Shown here piece by piece: positions 46,889 to 55,881 of a stretch of DNA of 64,000 nt. The first letter of the stretch is position 1, and every line of letters begins with the position of its first letter. The stretch is taken from NCBI GenBank assembly GCA_016713135.1, contig JADJPR010000022.1:248001-312000 (forward strand). The letters are read 5' to 3'. A model generated the notes under the pieces. It was not told where the DNA came from and did not search any database. It worked only from the letters and a program-made list of their open reading frames with translations. This DNA is from Rhodanobacteraceae bacterium. GTDB taxonomy: Bacteria; Pseudomonadota; Gammaproteobacteria; Xanthomonadales; SZUA-5. The position numbers were made by a program, and so were the translations under genes.

Positions 46889-47842
46889 TCAACCGCCGGT
46901 GCAGGACTCGGTGGTCGGCGACGTCAGCGCCTTGACCGGGATCGTGCCGTTGCCATAGATCGAGGTGTAGCTGAAGCTGCCGGTATCGCAACCGGTAAAG
47001 CGCACGGTCAGGCGGCCCCAGGCCGGGTTGCTGGTCACCTGGCTGGGGTTGAAGGCCGGCCCGAACTGCGCGCCAGTGCTGATCTGCAGCGGGACTTCGA
47101 CCTGGTGCGCGCCCCAGGTGAACGGCGCGATACCGATCATCCAGATCTGGCGGCCCTCGAAGAAGTCGTACCAGGACACCACCAGCAGCGGATTCGCGTC
47201 GGTGCCGGCGGCATGCGCGATCTCGATCAGGAAGCCCTTGCCGGAGTTGTTGGGGTCATACCAGGTGGCGGTATGCACCGGCAGGATCGGGAATTCATTG
47301 GCGGCGACGCGCACTGCACGCTTGAGCAGCGGGATGCGGATCGGCTGGTCGGTGTTGATGAAGACCGGATTGTTGTTGAGCGTGTCTAGCGTGCGAAATC
47401 CGAAAACCAGGCGCCCGAAGACGGTAAAGCTCGGATCCAGCGCAGCGGCATTGTTGCCGGTATTGATGTAGAAATCGCTGGTGGCGCTGTTGACGTTCGG
47501 CGGATTGCCGGAGAGCGCCATGGCGATGGTTCCCAGGGTGTTCGACAGGCCGTTGTTGCGCTCGGAGCCGATCGCCGGGCGCTGCGGCAATTCGACGCCG
47601 TTCTCTTTGTAGCGCCCGCCCTGGACCACGAAATTGCGCGCGGCGCGCTGTAGCAGCGTGGAGTCGTAGCCGCCCGCATCGACATAGGCGAGGAAATTGG
47701 CAACCGTGTTCGGCGCTCGCGTGCTGTCGAGTTCCAGCAGCATCGGGCCGCGCTCGGTGTCCAGCAGCACGCGCGGATTCTGTGCCTGGGCCAGGCTGGC
47801 CAGCGCCAGCAATCCCAGCACAAGCAGGGAACGGATTGTCAT
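46889..47842 (-). CDS. Exported cyclophilin-type peptidyl-prolyl isomerase with C-terminal extra domain
   Basis: 317 residues from the ATG at 47842 (MTIRSLLVLGLLALASLAQA, signal peptide). The cyclophilin domain, residues about 22-190, has VLLDTERGPMLLELDSTRAP, NFVVQGGRYKENGVE, LSNTLGTIAMALSGNPPNV and DFYINTGNN, so it is a periplasmic proline isomerase. The C-terminal 120 residues are a separate domain: ATWYDPNNSGKGFLIEIAHA, LVVSWYDFFEGRQIWMIGIA, RLTVRFTGCDTGSFSYTS. This W-Y-D-P-x-x-S-G-x-G-F module occurs alone or attached to other exported proteins in Lysobacterales. Its role is unknown. Two Cys near the end may pair. Confidence 0.85.
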   Translation of the reverse strand: MTIRSLLVLGLLALASLAQAQNPRVLLDTERGPMLLELDSTRAPNTVANFLAYVDAGGYDSTLLQRAARNFVVQGGRYKENGVELPQRPAIGSERNNGLSNTLGTIAMALSGNPPNVNSATSDFYINTGNNAAALDPSFTVFGRLVFGFRTLDTLNNNPVFINTDQPIRIPLLKRAVRVAANEFPILPVHTATWYDPNNSGKGFLIEIAHAAGTDANPLLVVSWYDFFEGRQIWMIGIAPFTWGAHQVEVPLQISTGAQFGPAFNPSQVTSNPAWGRLTVRFTGCDTGSFSYTSIYGNGTIPVKALTSPTTESCTGG

Positions 47843-47949
47843 TGTCGGTGGTCCAGCCAGTTCAGGGAGCCGCCGAGGATACCCCGCGGCGCGGCCGCTT
47901 CCGCCCGCGCCGGGCACCCGGTTCAGCGCAGTTTTCCGAATTCACCGGA

Positions 47950-48492
47950 TCACCAGATCAGGTCGTCCGGCACCTTGAACTTCGCGTAGTAGTCATCGTC
48001 CGTGCTGTTGGCTGGCGTCGTTTGCGGCTCCGGCCGACCGTGATCGAGGGCGATCACGCCGCCGCGCGATGCCACCGCCTCTGCGCTCGCGCGCGGCAAC
48101 AGGGCATAAGAATCTCCGTCGCGAGCGATCACCAGCGTGCCCTTTGCCAACTGGGCGCGTATTTTTTCATCCACCAGCAGGCTGCGGATCTTGCCGCCGT
48201 CGACGAACCGGTAGGGAATCTCGCCGGATGTCTTGATCTTGTGGTGCTCGATCAACTGCCGTACCTGCGCTTCGAGTTCCCTGGCACGAAGCTGTGCGTT
48301 GCGTTCGGCGGCGAGCGCGCGATCGCGTTCCGCTTTCTCGGCCGCAAGCTTCTGCGCGTCGATCTTCTCGGCCGGCGGCGTGGCTGGTGCCTTGCCATCC
48401 CGCTGGCGCGTCTGGGCACGCACGGTGGCGTCGACTTGTTGTTTCTTCACCAGGCCGGCTTTCAGCAACTGGTCCTGCAGGAGATTGCGCAT
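47950..48492 (-). CDS. DUF2058 protein (YaiL-like)
   Basis: 180 residues. The N-terminus MRNLLQDQLLKAGLVKKQQV and the long charged helix AEKAERDRALAAERNAQLRA are characteristic of DUF2058/YaiL. The C-terminal half has EIPYRFVDGGKIRSLLVDEK, RAQLAKGTLVIARDGDSYAL and LLPRASAEAVASRGG. The family binds nucleic acids or ribosome-associated partners in E. coli work, but a defined function is lacking. Cytoplasmic. Located 107 bp upstream of the cyclophilin start boundary on the same strand, possibly independently transcribed. Confidence 0.85.
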   Translation of the reverse strand: MRNLLQDQLLKAGLVKKQQVDATVRAQTRQRDGKAPATPPAEKIDAQKLAAEKAERDRALAAERNAQLRARELEAQVRQLIEHHKIKTSGEIPYRFVDGGKIRSLLVDEKIRAQLAKGTLVIARDGDSYALLPRASAEAVASRGGVIALDHGRPEPQTTPANSTDDDYYAKFKVPDDLIW

Positions 48493-48761
48493 GGCGACAG
48501 GAAGGGCATCGGCAGAATGGTTCGATTGTAGCCTTCGTCCGGCGACGCTCGCAGCGTGCTGGCGAGGCGTTGCCGGAAGGGCGCAGCACCTTGGGTTGTT
48601 TCGTAATTGACATAATGCACATTAGACGATGTTGCTGATGCTTGGCCGGCCCAATCCATGTGCCTTGCACAACAATCACCTGTTTGATGCTGCGCGCACA
48701 TTCACCGTGAGAGGTTTTGGCGATACCCTTCACCAGATTGAAGGTTCAGGGGCCAGGGGGA

Positions 48762-51355
48762 ATGGACCGAGTCCTGCTGATCGAGGCATCGGCGACGCGT
48801 CGGCGAGCGTTGTCGACGATGCTCATGCAGAAAGGCTTCGAGGTCGCGGTCATCGCGACCTACGCCGAAGGCTTGTCCCTGCTGTCCAGTGTCGAGCGCG
48901 AGAAGTACTCCGCTCTGGTGGTCAGCTGGCCGGAATACTCGGACCACCGCGCGGACGACGTGTTTGCGCTGCTGCGCGCGCGCGACTGGGTCACGTTGCC
49001 GGTGTTGGTGATGGCCGATTCCACCGACGCAGGCGCCGTGAATTGGCTCATGAAACGCGCCAGCACCGCGCTGCTCTTGTGGTCGGACTATTCCGACGCC
49101 CCCGAAGCGCTGCACAAGCTGATCCATCCGCAGCAGCGTCCGGCAGCCGCCGAGCCGCGGACTGGCGCCGAGCAGTTGCGGGTCCTGTTTGTCGATGACT
49201 CACCGACGGTACGCATAGCCTTCAAACGCCTGCTGGCCGCGGAAGGATTCCAGGTCGAAACCGCAGTCAGTGCCGAAGACGGACGCGAAAAGCCCTGGTG
49301 CAGGATTTCGACATCGCCATCGTCGATTACTTCATGCCCGGCGACAATGGCGCGATGCTGGTCAAGCAGTTGCGCGACACGCCCAAGACCAGCGGCATCC
49401 TGGCCGCGATCATCACCGGCACCTATTCGGACCGCGTGATCACCGAATCCCTCGGCGCGGGCGCGGTCGAGTGCATGTTCAAGTCCGAGGCGCGCGAGCT
49501 GTTCCTCGCGCGGATGCGCTCGCTGTCGCGCACCGTTCTCGACCGCAAGGCGATCGACAACGAGCGGCGCCGCCTGCAGGGCATCCTGACCTCGGTCGGC
49601 GAAGGTGTTTACGGCGTCGATTCGCTCGGGAAGATCCAGTTCATCAACCCCGCCGCACTCGACATCCTGGGCTATCCGCATGACGAGGCGCTGGTCGGCC
49701 AATGCGCTGCCGATCGCTTCCATTACGCTTTCGAGGACCGCACGCGGATTCCCCGCCAGGCCTGCTTCCTGTCGCAGTGCTACCACGACGGCAACCAGGT
49801 CACCGGCTGGCAGACCGTGTTCTGGCATGAGTCCGGGCGTTCGGTGCCGGTGGAATGCACGGTTTATCCGCTGGAGATCGACGGCAAGCGCGAGGGTGCA
49901 GTGGTCGCATTCCGCGATGTCTCCCAGCGCCGCTTGCTCGAAGAGGAACTGCGCTGGGCCGCCAGCCACGACGCGCTGACCAAGCTGCACAACCGCGCGC
50001 ACTTCGAGCAGCAGTTGCAGCAGGAAGTCGCGCGCCTGCGCCGTTCAGATCAGTCCAGCCTGTTGCTGTTCGTCGATGTCGACCGCTTCAAGTACATCAA
50101 TGACACCCTCGGCCACGCCGCCGGCGACCAGTTGCTGGTCGAAGCCAGCCATCGGCTGCGCAGCCGGCTGCGGGTTTCCGACACCCTCTCGCGCATGGGC
50201 GGCGACGAGTACGCACTGATCCTGCGCAACTCGCACCACGATCCGGAACAGGTTGCGGACGACTTCCGCAAAGCATTGTCCGGGCAGCTTTTTTCCTATG
50301 GCGACAAGCACTACCGCATCACCGCCAGCATCGGCGTGGCGGTGCTCGACCGCCAGGTGCTGTCGCCCTCGGAAGCGATGGCGAACGCCGACATCGCCTG
50401 CCACATCGCGAAGAACAAGGGCCGCAACCAGGTCCACGTGTACTCCTACGACACCGACCAGCGCGCATCGATGGACGTGGAGCTGAACTGGTCGGCGCGG
50501 CTGGAAGAGGCGATCCGCGACAACCTGTTCGTGCTCTGCTTCCAGCCGATCCTGCCGTTGCCGAGCATCGACCTGGGCGAATTGCCGGTCGCTGACGGCG
50601 ATCTGTGGATGCGCCACCTGCATCATGGCCGGCCACGCCGGGTGTACTACGAGGTGCTGCTGCGGATGCGCAGCGCCAGCGGCGAGCTGGTTGCCCCCGA
50701 TGCCTTCCTGCCGACGGCCGAGCGCTACAACATGATGTTGGACATCGACCGCTGGGTGATCCATCACGCGCTCAAGGCCCTGCGCGAAAGCCAGTCGCTG
50801 GATCCGGATCACTTGCTGGGGCTGTCGATCAACCTGTCGGCGCAATCTCTGGGCGCCAACGGCATCGGTCGATACGTGATGGACAAGCTGGTCGAGTTCA
50901 ACGTCGACCCGGCCCTGGTGACCTTCGAGATCACCGAAACCAAGGCAGTCACCAACCTGGACGCGGCGCGCGAGCTGATTGCGCAGCTGCGTGGCCTCGG
51001 ATGCCGGTTTGCGCTGGACGATTTCGGCTGCGGCTTCTCGTCGTTCACGCACCTCAAGCACCTGGACGTCGATTTCCTCAAGATCGATGGATCCTTCATC
51101 CAGGGACTGCTGGAGGATCCGGTGGATCGCGCGGTGATCACCGCGATCAACGCGATTGCCCATTCGGTGGGCAAACGTACGGTTGCCGAGTATGTGGATC
51201 GGCCTGATGTGCTGGCCGCCCTGCTCGATTGCGGTGTCGATTTCATCCAGGGCTACTACGTCGGGCGCCCGACCGCCGATCTGCGCGGCAGCTATCAGCG
51301 TTCGCGGCAATGGCATGCCCTGCTCCCGGCGACCACCCTGGCTGCCACCGGCTGA
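48762..51355 (+). CDS. Two-receiver, PAS, GGDEF and EAL cyclic-di-GMP protein (one frame break)
   Basis: About 864 residues once repaired; ATG at 48762 follows AGGGGG. Domains: a first receiver-like domain (1-122, MDRVLLIEASATRRRALSTM) without the acceptor Asp (SALVVSWPEY); a second receiver (about 145-265) with LFVDDSPTVR and, after the break, the acceptor Asp in FDIAIVDYFMPGDNGAML; a PAS domain (ILTSVGEGVYGVDSLGKIQF); GGDEF with SRMGGDEYALILRN; and EAL with YYEVLLRM, FEITETKAVTNL, LDDFGCGFSSFTHLKHLDVD and AEYVDRPDV. The A-run at 49288-49291 is one base short: adding an A gives GREKALVQDFDIA. Both cyclase and phosphodiesterase motifs look usable, with GGDEY and EVL as mild variants. Confidence 0.85.
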
Positions 51356-51381
51356 GGGCTCCCGCGTGCCAGACTTGGCGC

Positions 51382-52809
51382 ATGAATCCATCCGCGCAAC
51401 CGACCTTCCTGTGGCACGACTACGAGACCTTCGGCGCCGATACCCGGCATGACCGGCCAGCCGAGTTTGCCTGCTGGCGCACCGATGCCGATTTCGAACC
51501 CGTTGCCGCTCCCGAGACCTTCCGCTGCAGGCCCACGCTCGACTACCTGCCAGAACCAGCGGCCTGTGCGGTCACCGGTATCGGCCCGGAAGCAGCCTAC
51601 GCGCAGGGTCTCGACGAGCCTGAATTTGCCGCGCGCGTGCATGCGCAGATGTCCGAGGCGCAGACCTGCACACTCGGCTACAACAGCATGCGTTTCGACG
51701 ATGAAATCACGCGCCATCTGTTCTGGCGCAACTTCATCGACCCCTATGAACGCGAGTGGGCGCGCGGCAATTCGCGCTTCGACCTGATCGACCTGATCCG
51801 CGCGGCCTATGCCTTGCGCCCCGGCGGGCTGCAATGGCCGATGCGCGAGGACGGCCACCCGAGTTTCAAGCTGACCGACCTGAGCGCCGCGAACGCCCTG
51901 CCCCACAGCCATGCACATGCGGCGCTCTCGGATGTCGAAGCGACGCTGTCGCTGGCACGGCTGCTGCGGCAGGCGCAGCCACGCCTGCTGGACCACGCAC
52001 TCGGATTGCGGCTCAAGGCTCGCGTGCTGGAGATGGCGGACTGGCGCCGGCGTACGCCCTTGATCCACGTATCGCAACGCTTTCCGGCCGAGCGCGGCTG
52101 CCTCGCGGTGGTTGTCCCGGTGGCGATGCATCCCAGCCAGGGTGGCAAGATCATTGTCGTGGATGCACACCAGGACCCGACGCCGCTGCTGGAATGGGCA
52201 CCAGAGAGACTTGCCGAGATGATCTTCGCGCCTGCAGATGCCCCAGGGCGGGTCGCCCTGGGGCTCAAGCTGGTGCATGCCAACCGCGCGCCCTTCCTGG
52301 CACCGCTCTCGGCGCTCAAGGGAGTCGATCTTGCCCGCATCCGCCTGGACCGCGCCGTGGTGGATCGCCATTGCGCACGGCTACGGAATGCCGATGGCCT
52401 GGACGAGCGACTGCAGCAGGTCTACCGACTGCTCGACCAGCAGCCGCAAACGCACCGCGATGCGGATTCCGCGCTGTACGACGGATTCATCGGGGATGCC
52501 GACCGCGTGCTCGCGCGCAGGTTCGCGCAAGCAGACGCCGCAGGGCGGACGCAGATGGCCAGTCAGTTCAATGACCACCGGCTGGCCACGCTCGCTCTGC
52601 GCTTCCGCGGCCGCCATCACCTGGCGGAGTTGGACGCGGTCGAGCGGCGCCTGTGGCTGGAACACTGTCGCGCGCAACTGCAGCGACCCGGACGCGCCCT
52701 CGCCGACTATCTCGCTGCGGTTGACGCCATCGCAGTCGATCGTGCGGAACTCGGCGACGATCTGCGGCGCTGGGGCGATCGCGTCAGCGCGCACGCGATG
52801 GGCGAGTGA
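51382..52809 (+). CDS. sbcB: Exodeoxyribonuclease I
   Basis: 475 residues. ExoI degrades single-stranded DNA 3' to 5' during mismatch repair and recombination. Family features: exonuclease motif I TFLWHDYETFGADTRHDRPA with catalytic Asp/Glu, TCTLGYNSMRFDDEITRHL (motif II), HSHAHAALSDVEATLSLARL (motif III, His and Asp), then the SH3-like and helical regions LIHVSQRFPAERGCLAVVVP, LYDGFIGDADRVLARRFAQA and LATLALRFRGRHHLAELDAV. The start ATG is 26 bp after the c-di-GMP gene. Cytoplasmic. Confidence 0.93.
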   Translation: MNPSAQPTFLWHDYETFGADTRHDRPAEFACWRTDADFEPVAAPETFRCRPTLDYLPEPAACAVTGIGPEAAYAQGLDEPEFAARVHAQMSEAQTCTLGYNSMRFDDEITRHLFWRNFIDPYEREWARGNSRFDLIDLIRAAYALRPGGLQWPMREDGHPSFKLTDLSAANALPHSHAHAALSDVEATLSLARLLRQAQPRLLDHALGLRLKARVLEMADWRRRTPLIHVSQRFPAERGCLAVVVPVAMHPSQGGKIIVVDAHQDPTPLLEWAPERLAEMIFAPADAPGRVALGLKLVHANRAPFLAPLSALKGVDLARIRLDRAVVDRHCARLRNADGLDERLQQVYRLLDQQPQTHRDADSALYDGFIGDADRVLARRFAQADAAGRTQMASQFNDHRLATLALRFRGRHHLAELDAVERRLWLEHCRAQLQRPGRALADYLAAVDAIAVDRAELGDDLRRWGDRVSAHAMGE

Positions 52810-53210
52810 GTCTGCAACTGGGGGAACTGATCAAAGAGCGTTTGACGCAAAGGACGCAAAGGGGGAAGAGCAAGGACGCAAAGGAGTGCCAAACGGGGCC
52901 CTTCGCTTCCGGCGAGCGCAAGGATTGGGATTGTCGCGCACGCCAGACCTGCGCCCCAGCCCCCAGTCCCCAGCCCCGCCTTTCCCGGATCAAGGCAGGG
53001 ATGAAGCGCCAGAATGTGAACTCAATCAAACTCTCTTGCTTCAATACGCGGCCGTATGGTACGTTTTCCCTCGCTTGCGCTTGGGAGGGTCGCTGGCACT
53101 GCACGGGACGGCTGGGGAGCCGTCCGGTGCGCTCCCTTGAGTGAGATGGGGTGCGGAGCCGGGGCTCTGAGCCGGCCCTCCGCCGAATTCACGTCATTGG
53201 GGAGACATCC
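52810..53210. other. 400-bp gene-free region with repeats upstream of the hydrolase/DUF4785 gene
   Basis: No supported gene. 52844-52884 has direct copies of GACGCAAAGG; 52950-52985 is C-rich (CCCCAGCCCCCAGTCCCCAG); 53106-53125 is a perfect GGACGGCT-GGGG-AGCCGTCC hairpin. The last bases hold GGGGAGACA, the ribosome site of the following gene. No convincing promoter found. Confidence 0.5.
52844..52884. repeat. Short direct repeats of GACGCAAAGG
   Basis: Two adjacent copies of GACGCAAAG and a third 22 bp on, just after sbcB. They belong to the low-complexity intergenic words seen elsewhere in this window. No mobile-element ends are visible. Confidence 0.5.
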
Positions 53211-54668
53211 ATGTACCGCGCACTGCTTGGCCTCGTCCTGGGCCTGGTGTTGGCTACACACGCGCACGCCAATCGGGGCGTCGCATTCATCCACGGCACC
53301 GGCCACCAGACCAACGCGCTGGACGACTACTGGCAGCGCCCGTTCGTCGACAACGTCCGCGCCGGCCTGGCGAACAGCGCCAACTACGTGGTGATCAACT
53401 GCAATTTCGAGAAGTACTGGTGGGACAGCGCTGCCGCTGGCTGCCTCGCCGGCCAGCTCACCACCTTCATCAGCTCGCGCGGCATCACCGAGCTGACCAT
53501 GATCACGCACTCCAACGGTGGCAACGTCCCGGCGCAAATCTCGTCGCAGACGGCCAAGGCGACCACCGCGCTCGAATCGGAACCTGTGCAGTTTGCCTGG
53601 CGCCTCGACGATGCTGCAGCCCTGCAGGCGGTCGCCACGCCGCACCTGGCGTCGAGCAAGGAATACTGGGACCGCCGCAGCGCCGATGAACTGGCCGCCG
53701 GCGTCGCTATCCCGACCACCTCTCCGGGTGCCATTGTCCGCCTGAGCCCGGTTGGCGACGCGTCGGCCAAAGCGATCGAAGCCCGCCAGGTGATCCTGCG
53801 CAAGGGCGACCAGGCCTTCTCCAATGGCGCCGGTATGCAGGCGCTCGCGGACAGCGAAACGCTGGAAAAGGGTTCGGCCCCCTTCCCCGCCGGCTCCACG
53901 GTGTTTCGTATCGATCCCGCGCTAGGTGCGGGCCGTTTCGAATTGCAGGCAGCAACTGCCAGCGGCGATACCGTCGTGCACGTTTTCGAGCCGGACAGCC
54001 CGATCCGCCTTGATCTCAAGGCGGATCGCGTCAGCTACCAGGCGGGCAGCGAAATCCGGATCGACGCACAACTGATCGACGGCGAGCTCAAGCGTTCCGT
54101 TGACGAGATCACCGGCCTGGTGACTTCGCCGGGAGGCCAGGTCCGCGAAATCGAATTCAGCGTCGACAAGTCCGGTGGCTACCGCGCGATCCTGCCGGCG
54201 GATTTCGCCGCGGAATCCGGCATCGGCGGGTTGTTCGAGGTCCAGGCATTCGCACGCGCGAAGGGTGCGCAGGGGCAAGTGCTGCGCGACGCGCGCACAG
54301 CCTTCTCCTACACCGTGCCCAGCGCGCGCTTCACCGGATCGGCACGGACCGTCCCGGTGCGCATGCGCGATCCGGTCGTGTACCTGGAGTTCGACGTCGA
54401 AGTCGCTGCGGCCAGTCGCTATCAGATTGGCGGTGTGCTCTACGGTACGGACAAGAACGGCAGCAAAATCCCGGTGGCCATGGCCCAACGAGCGGAGCGC
54501 CTCGAGCCGGGCGTGCATGGCATGACCTTGCTGTTCGGCCCGGATGTGCTCGATGGCGCCAAGGCCGGTGCGCCTTGGGAAATCCGCGATCTGCAACTGG
54601 TCAACCAGGCCGACATGGGCCTGCAGGAGCAGCGGGTACAGGCGTTGGTGCTCGATAGCACCCGCTGA
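53211..54668 (+). CDS. Chimeric exported protein: truncated alpha/beta-hydrolase start fused to a DUF4785-like domain
   Basis: 485 residues with a signal peptide (MYRALLGLVLGLVLATHAHA). Residues 22-105 look like the first half of a secreted lipase-like hydrolase: GVAFIHGTGHQTNALDDYWQ, ANYVVINCNFEKYWWDSAAA, ITELTMITHSNGGNVP with a nucleophile-elbow-like HSNGG. There the hydrolase pattern ends, without the later catalytic acid and base. From about 110 (SSQTAKATTALESEPVQFAW) to the end it matches DUF4785-like exported proteins of this order: SREYW-like SSKEYWDRRSADELAAGVAI, PGAIVRLSPVGDA, then two Ig-like strands such as IRLDLKADRVSYQAGSEIRI. The frame is continuous across the join. Hydrolase activity is doubtful; the DUF4785 half has no known function. 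Confidence 0.7.
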   Translation: MYRALLGLVLGLVLATHAHANRGVAFIHGTGHQTNALDDYWQRPFVDNVRAGLANSANYVVINCNFEKYWWDSAAAGCLAGQLTTFISSRGITELTMITHSNGGNVPAQISSQTAKATTALESEPVQFAWRLDDAAALQAVATPHLASSKEYWDRRSADELAAGVAIPTTSPGAIVRLSPVGDASAKAIEARQVILRKGDQAFSNGAGMQALADSETLEKGSAPFPAGSTVFRIDPALGAGRFELQAATASGDTVVHVFEPDSPIRLDLKADRVSYQAGSEIRIDAQLIDGELKRSVDEITGLVTSPGGQVREIEFSVDKSGGYRAILPADFAAESGIGGLFEVQAFARAKGAQGQVLRDARTAFSYTVPSARFTGSARTVPVRMRDPVVYLEFDVEVAAASRYQIGGVLYGTDKNGSKIPVAMAQRAERLEPGVHGMTLLFGPDVLDGAKAGAPWEIRDLQLVNQADMGLQEQRVQALVLDSTR

Positions 54669-54712
54669 TTCCCAGTCCGGGACGCGCCCGCTCGGGCGCG
54701 TCTCGGAATCAA
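54667..54712. terminator. Two-way terminator hairpin between convergent genes
   Basis: GACGCGCCCG-CT-CGGGCGCGTC (54682-54703) is a perfect stem, with outer TGATTCC/GGAATCA arms (54667-54673 and 54706-54712). It spans the 55-bp gap between the DUF4785 fusion gene and galU, which converge. No U-tract on either side. Confidence 0.6.
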
Positions 54713-54723
54713 CCGCGCCTGGG

Positions 54724-55620
54724 TCACTCGGCCGGCTCTTCCTGGGTCATGCCCGCCATCAGTCGGCGCACATCGGCGCCGATTTCCGGGTCGTCCAGCG
54801 CCAGCCGCAAGGTGGCGTGCACGTAGCCGAGCTTGGTGCCGCAGTCGTAGCGCACACCGTCGAAGCGATACGCGTGCACGGGTTGCTCGGCCAGCAACGC
54901 GGCGATCCCATCGGTCAACTGGATCTCGCCACCCGCGCCGGGGCGGGTGTTTTCCAGCAGGTCGAAGATCCGGCTGTCGAGCACGTAACGGCCAACCACC
55001 GCAAGATTGGACGGCGCCACGTCCGGCCGCGGCTTCTCGATGATGCTCTCGATGCGCATCAGGCCTTCATTGACCGGCTGGCCTGACACGATGCCGTACT
55101 TGCCGGTGTCCTTCCACTCGACCGGCTCGACGGCAATGACGCTGCCGCCATGCTCCGCCTGCACCTGCGCCATCTGGGCGAGGGCGCCGGGTCCGTCGCG
55201 ATTGACAATGAAATCATCGGGCAGGATCACGCCGAAGGGCCCGTCCGCCACGGCCGGGCGCGCGCACAGCACCGCATGCCCCAACCCACGCGCCTCGCTC
55301 TGAAGCACGAACACGGGGCGCACCTGGTGCGGCAGGATCTCGCGGACCACTTTCAGCAATTCGGTCTTGTTGCCCGCCTCCAGGCGTTGTTCCAGTTCGA
55401 AAGCCAGATCGAAGTGATCGCTGATCGCACGCTTGTGCCGGTTGACCACGAATACCAGCGTGTCGGCACCCGCCGCCACGGCTTCGTCCGCGGCCCACTG
55501 GATCAGCGGCCGGTCCATCACCGGCAGCATCTCCTTGGGCACCACTTTCGTCGCCGGCAGGAATCGCGTGCCTAGGCCAGCGACGGGGAAGACAACTGTG
55601 CGCAAGCGGGTGGCGGTCAT
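54724..55620 (-). CDS. galU: UTP-glucose-1-phosphate uridylyltransferase
   Basis: 298 residues from the ATG at 55620 (MTATRLRTVVFPVAGLGTRF). It makes UDP-glucose for polysaccharide and LPS. Signature motifs: GLGTRFLPATKVVPKEML, KRAISDHFDLAFELEQRLEA, VLQSEARGLGHAVLCARPAV, FGVILPDDFIVNRDGPGAL, SIIEKPRPDVAPSNLAVVG, and GGEIQLTDGIAALL. The frame is open further upstream, but that part is the low-complexity CAACACCAAC repeat and is not coding. The gene ends the envelope/polysaccharide group that includes the dehydratase and GT4 transferase. Confidence 0.95.
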   Translation of the reverse strand: MTATRLRTVVFPVAGLGTRFLPATKVVPKEMLPVMDRPLIQWAADEAVAAGADTLVFVVNRHKRAISDHFDLAFELEQRLEAGNKTELLKVVREILPHQVRPVFVLQSEARGLGHAVLCARPAVADGPFGVILPDDFIVNRDGPGALAQMAQVQAEHGGSVIAVEPVEWKDTGKYGIVSGQPVNEGLMRIESIIEKPRPDVAPSNLAVVGRYVLDSRIFDLLENTRPGAGGEIQLTDGIAALLAEQPVHAYRFDGVRYDCGTKLGYVHATLRLALDDPEIGADVRRLMAGMTQEEPAE

Positions 55621-55671
55621 CGGCTGGGCATTCAAGGTGTTGTCCGAGAGGATAGCGCGCGGAATGCGGGT

Positions 55672-55878
55672 GTTGGTTCCTGGTGTTGGACCAAGCCGGT
55701 GTTGGTATTGGTTGTTGGTGTTGGAATAAGCCAAAGGTGCCAGTTCGCAGAACACCGCTTCAACCAACAGCGAAACAGCCTCAGCAGCCGGGTCCGGTTC
55801 CTGGTGTTGGAATAGACCAGACGCCGCGCCCCGCAAAACACCGCTTCAACCAACACCAACAACCAACACCAACACCTG
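55672..55878. repeat. GTTGGTGTTGG-rich mirror repeat with two direct copies
   Basis: G-rich words at 55696-55726 (GGTGTTGGTATTGGTTGTTG) face their near-perfect complement at 55851-55877 (CCAACACCAACAACCAACAC); arms of 27 bp with one mismatch. Within, two direct copies share CCTGGTGTTGG at the start and AACACCGCTTCAACCAAC at the end. The region is between galU and the dehydratase, both on minus. Confidence 0.65.
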
Positions 55879-55881
55879 CCC

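Noticed and set aside
48600..48640. TTGACA as a promoter for the GGDEF/EAL gene
   Set aside because: TTGACA occurs near 48607, but nothing like a -10 hexamer lies 16-18 bp downstream.
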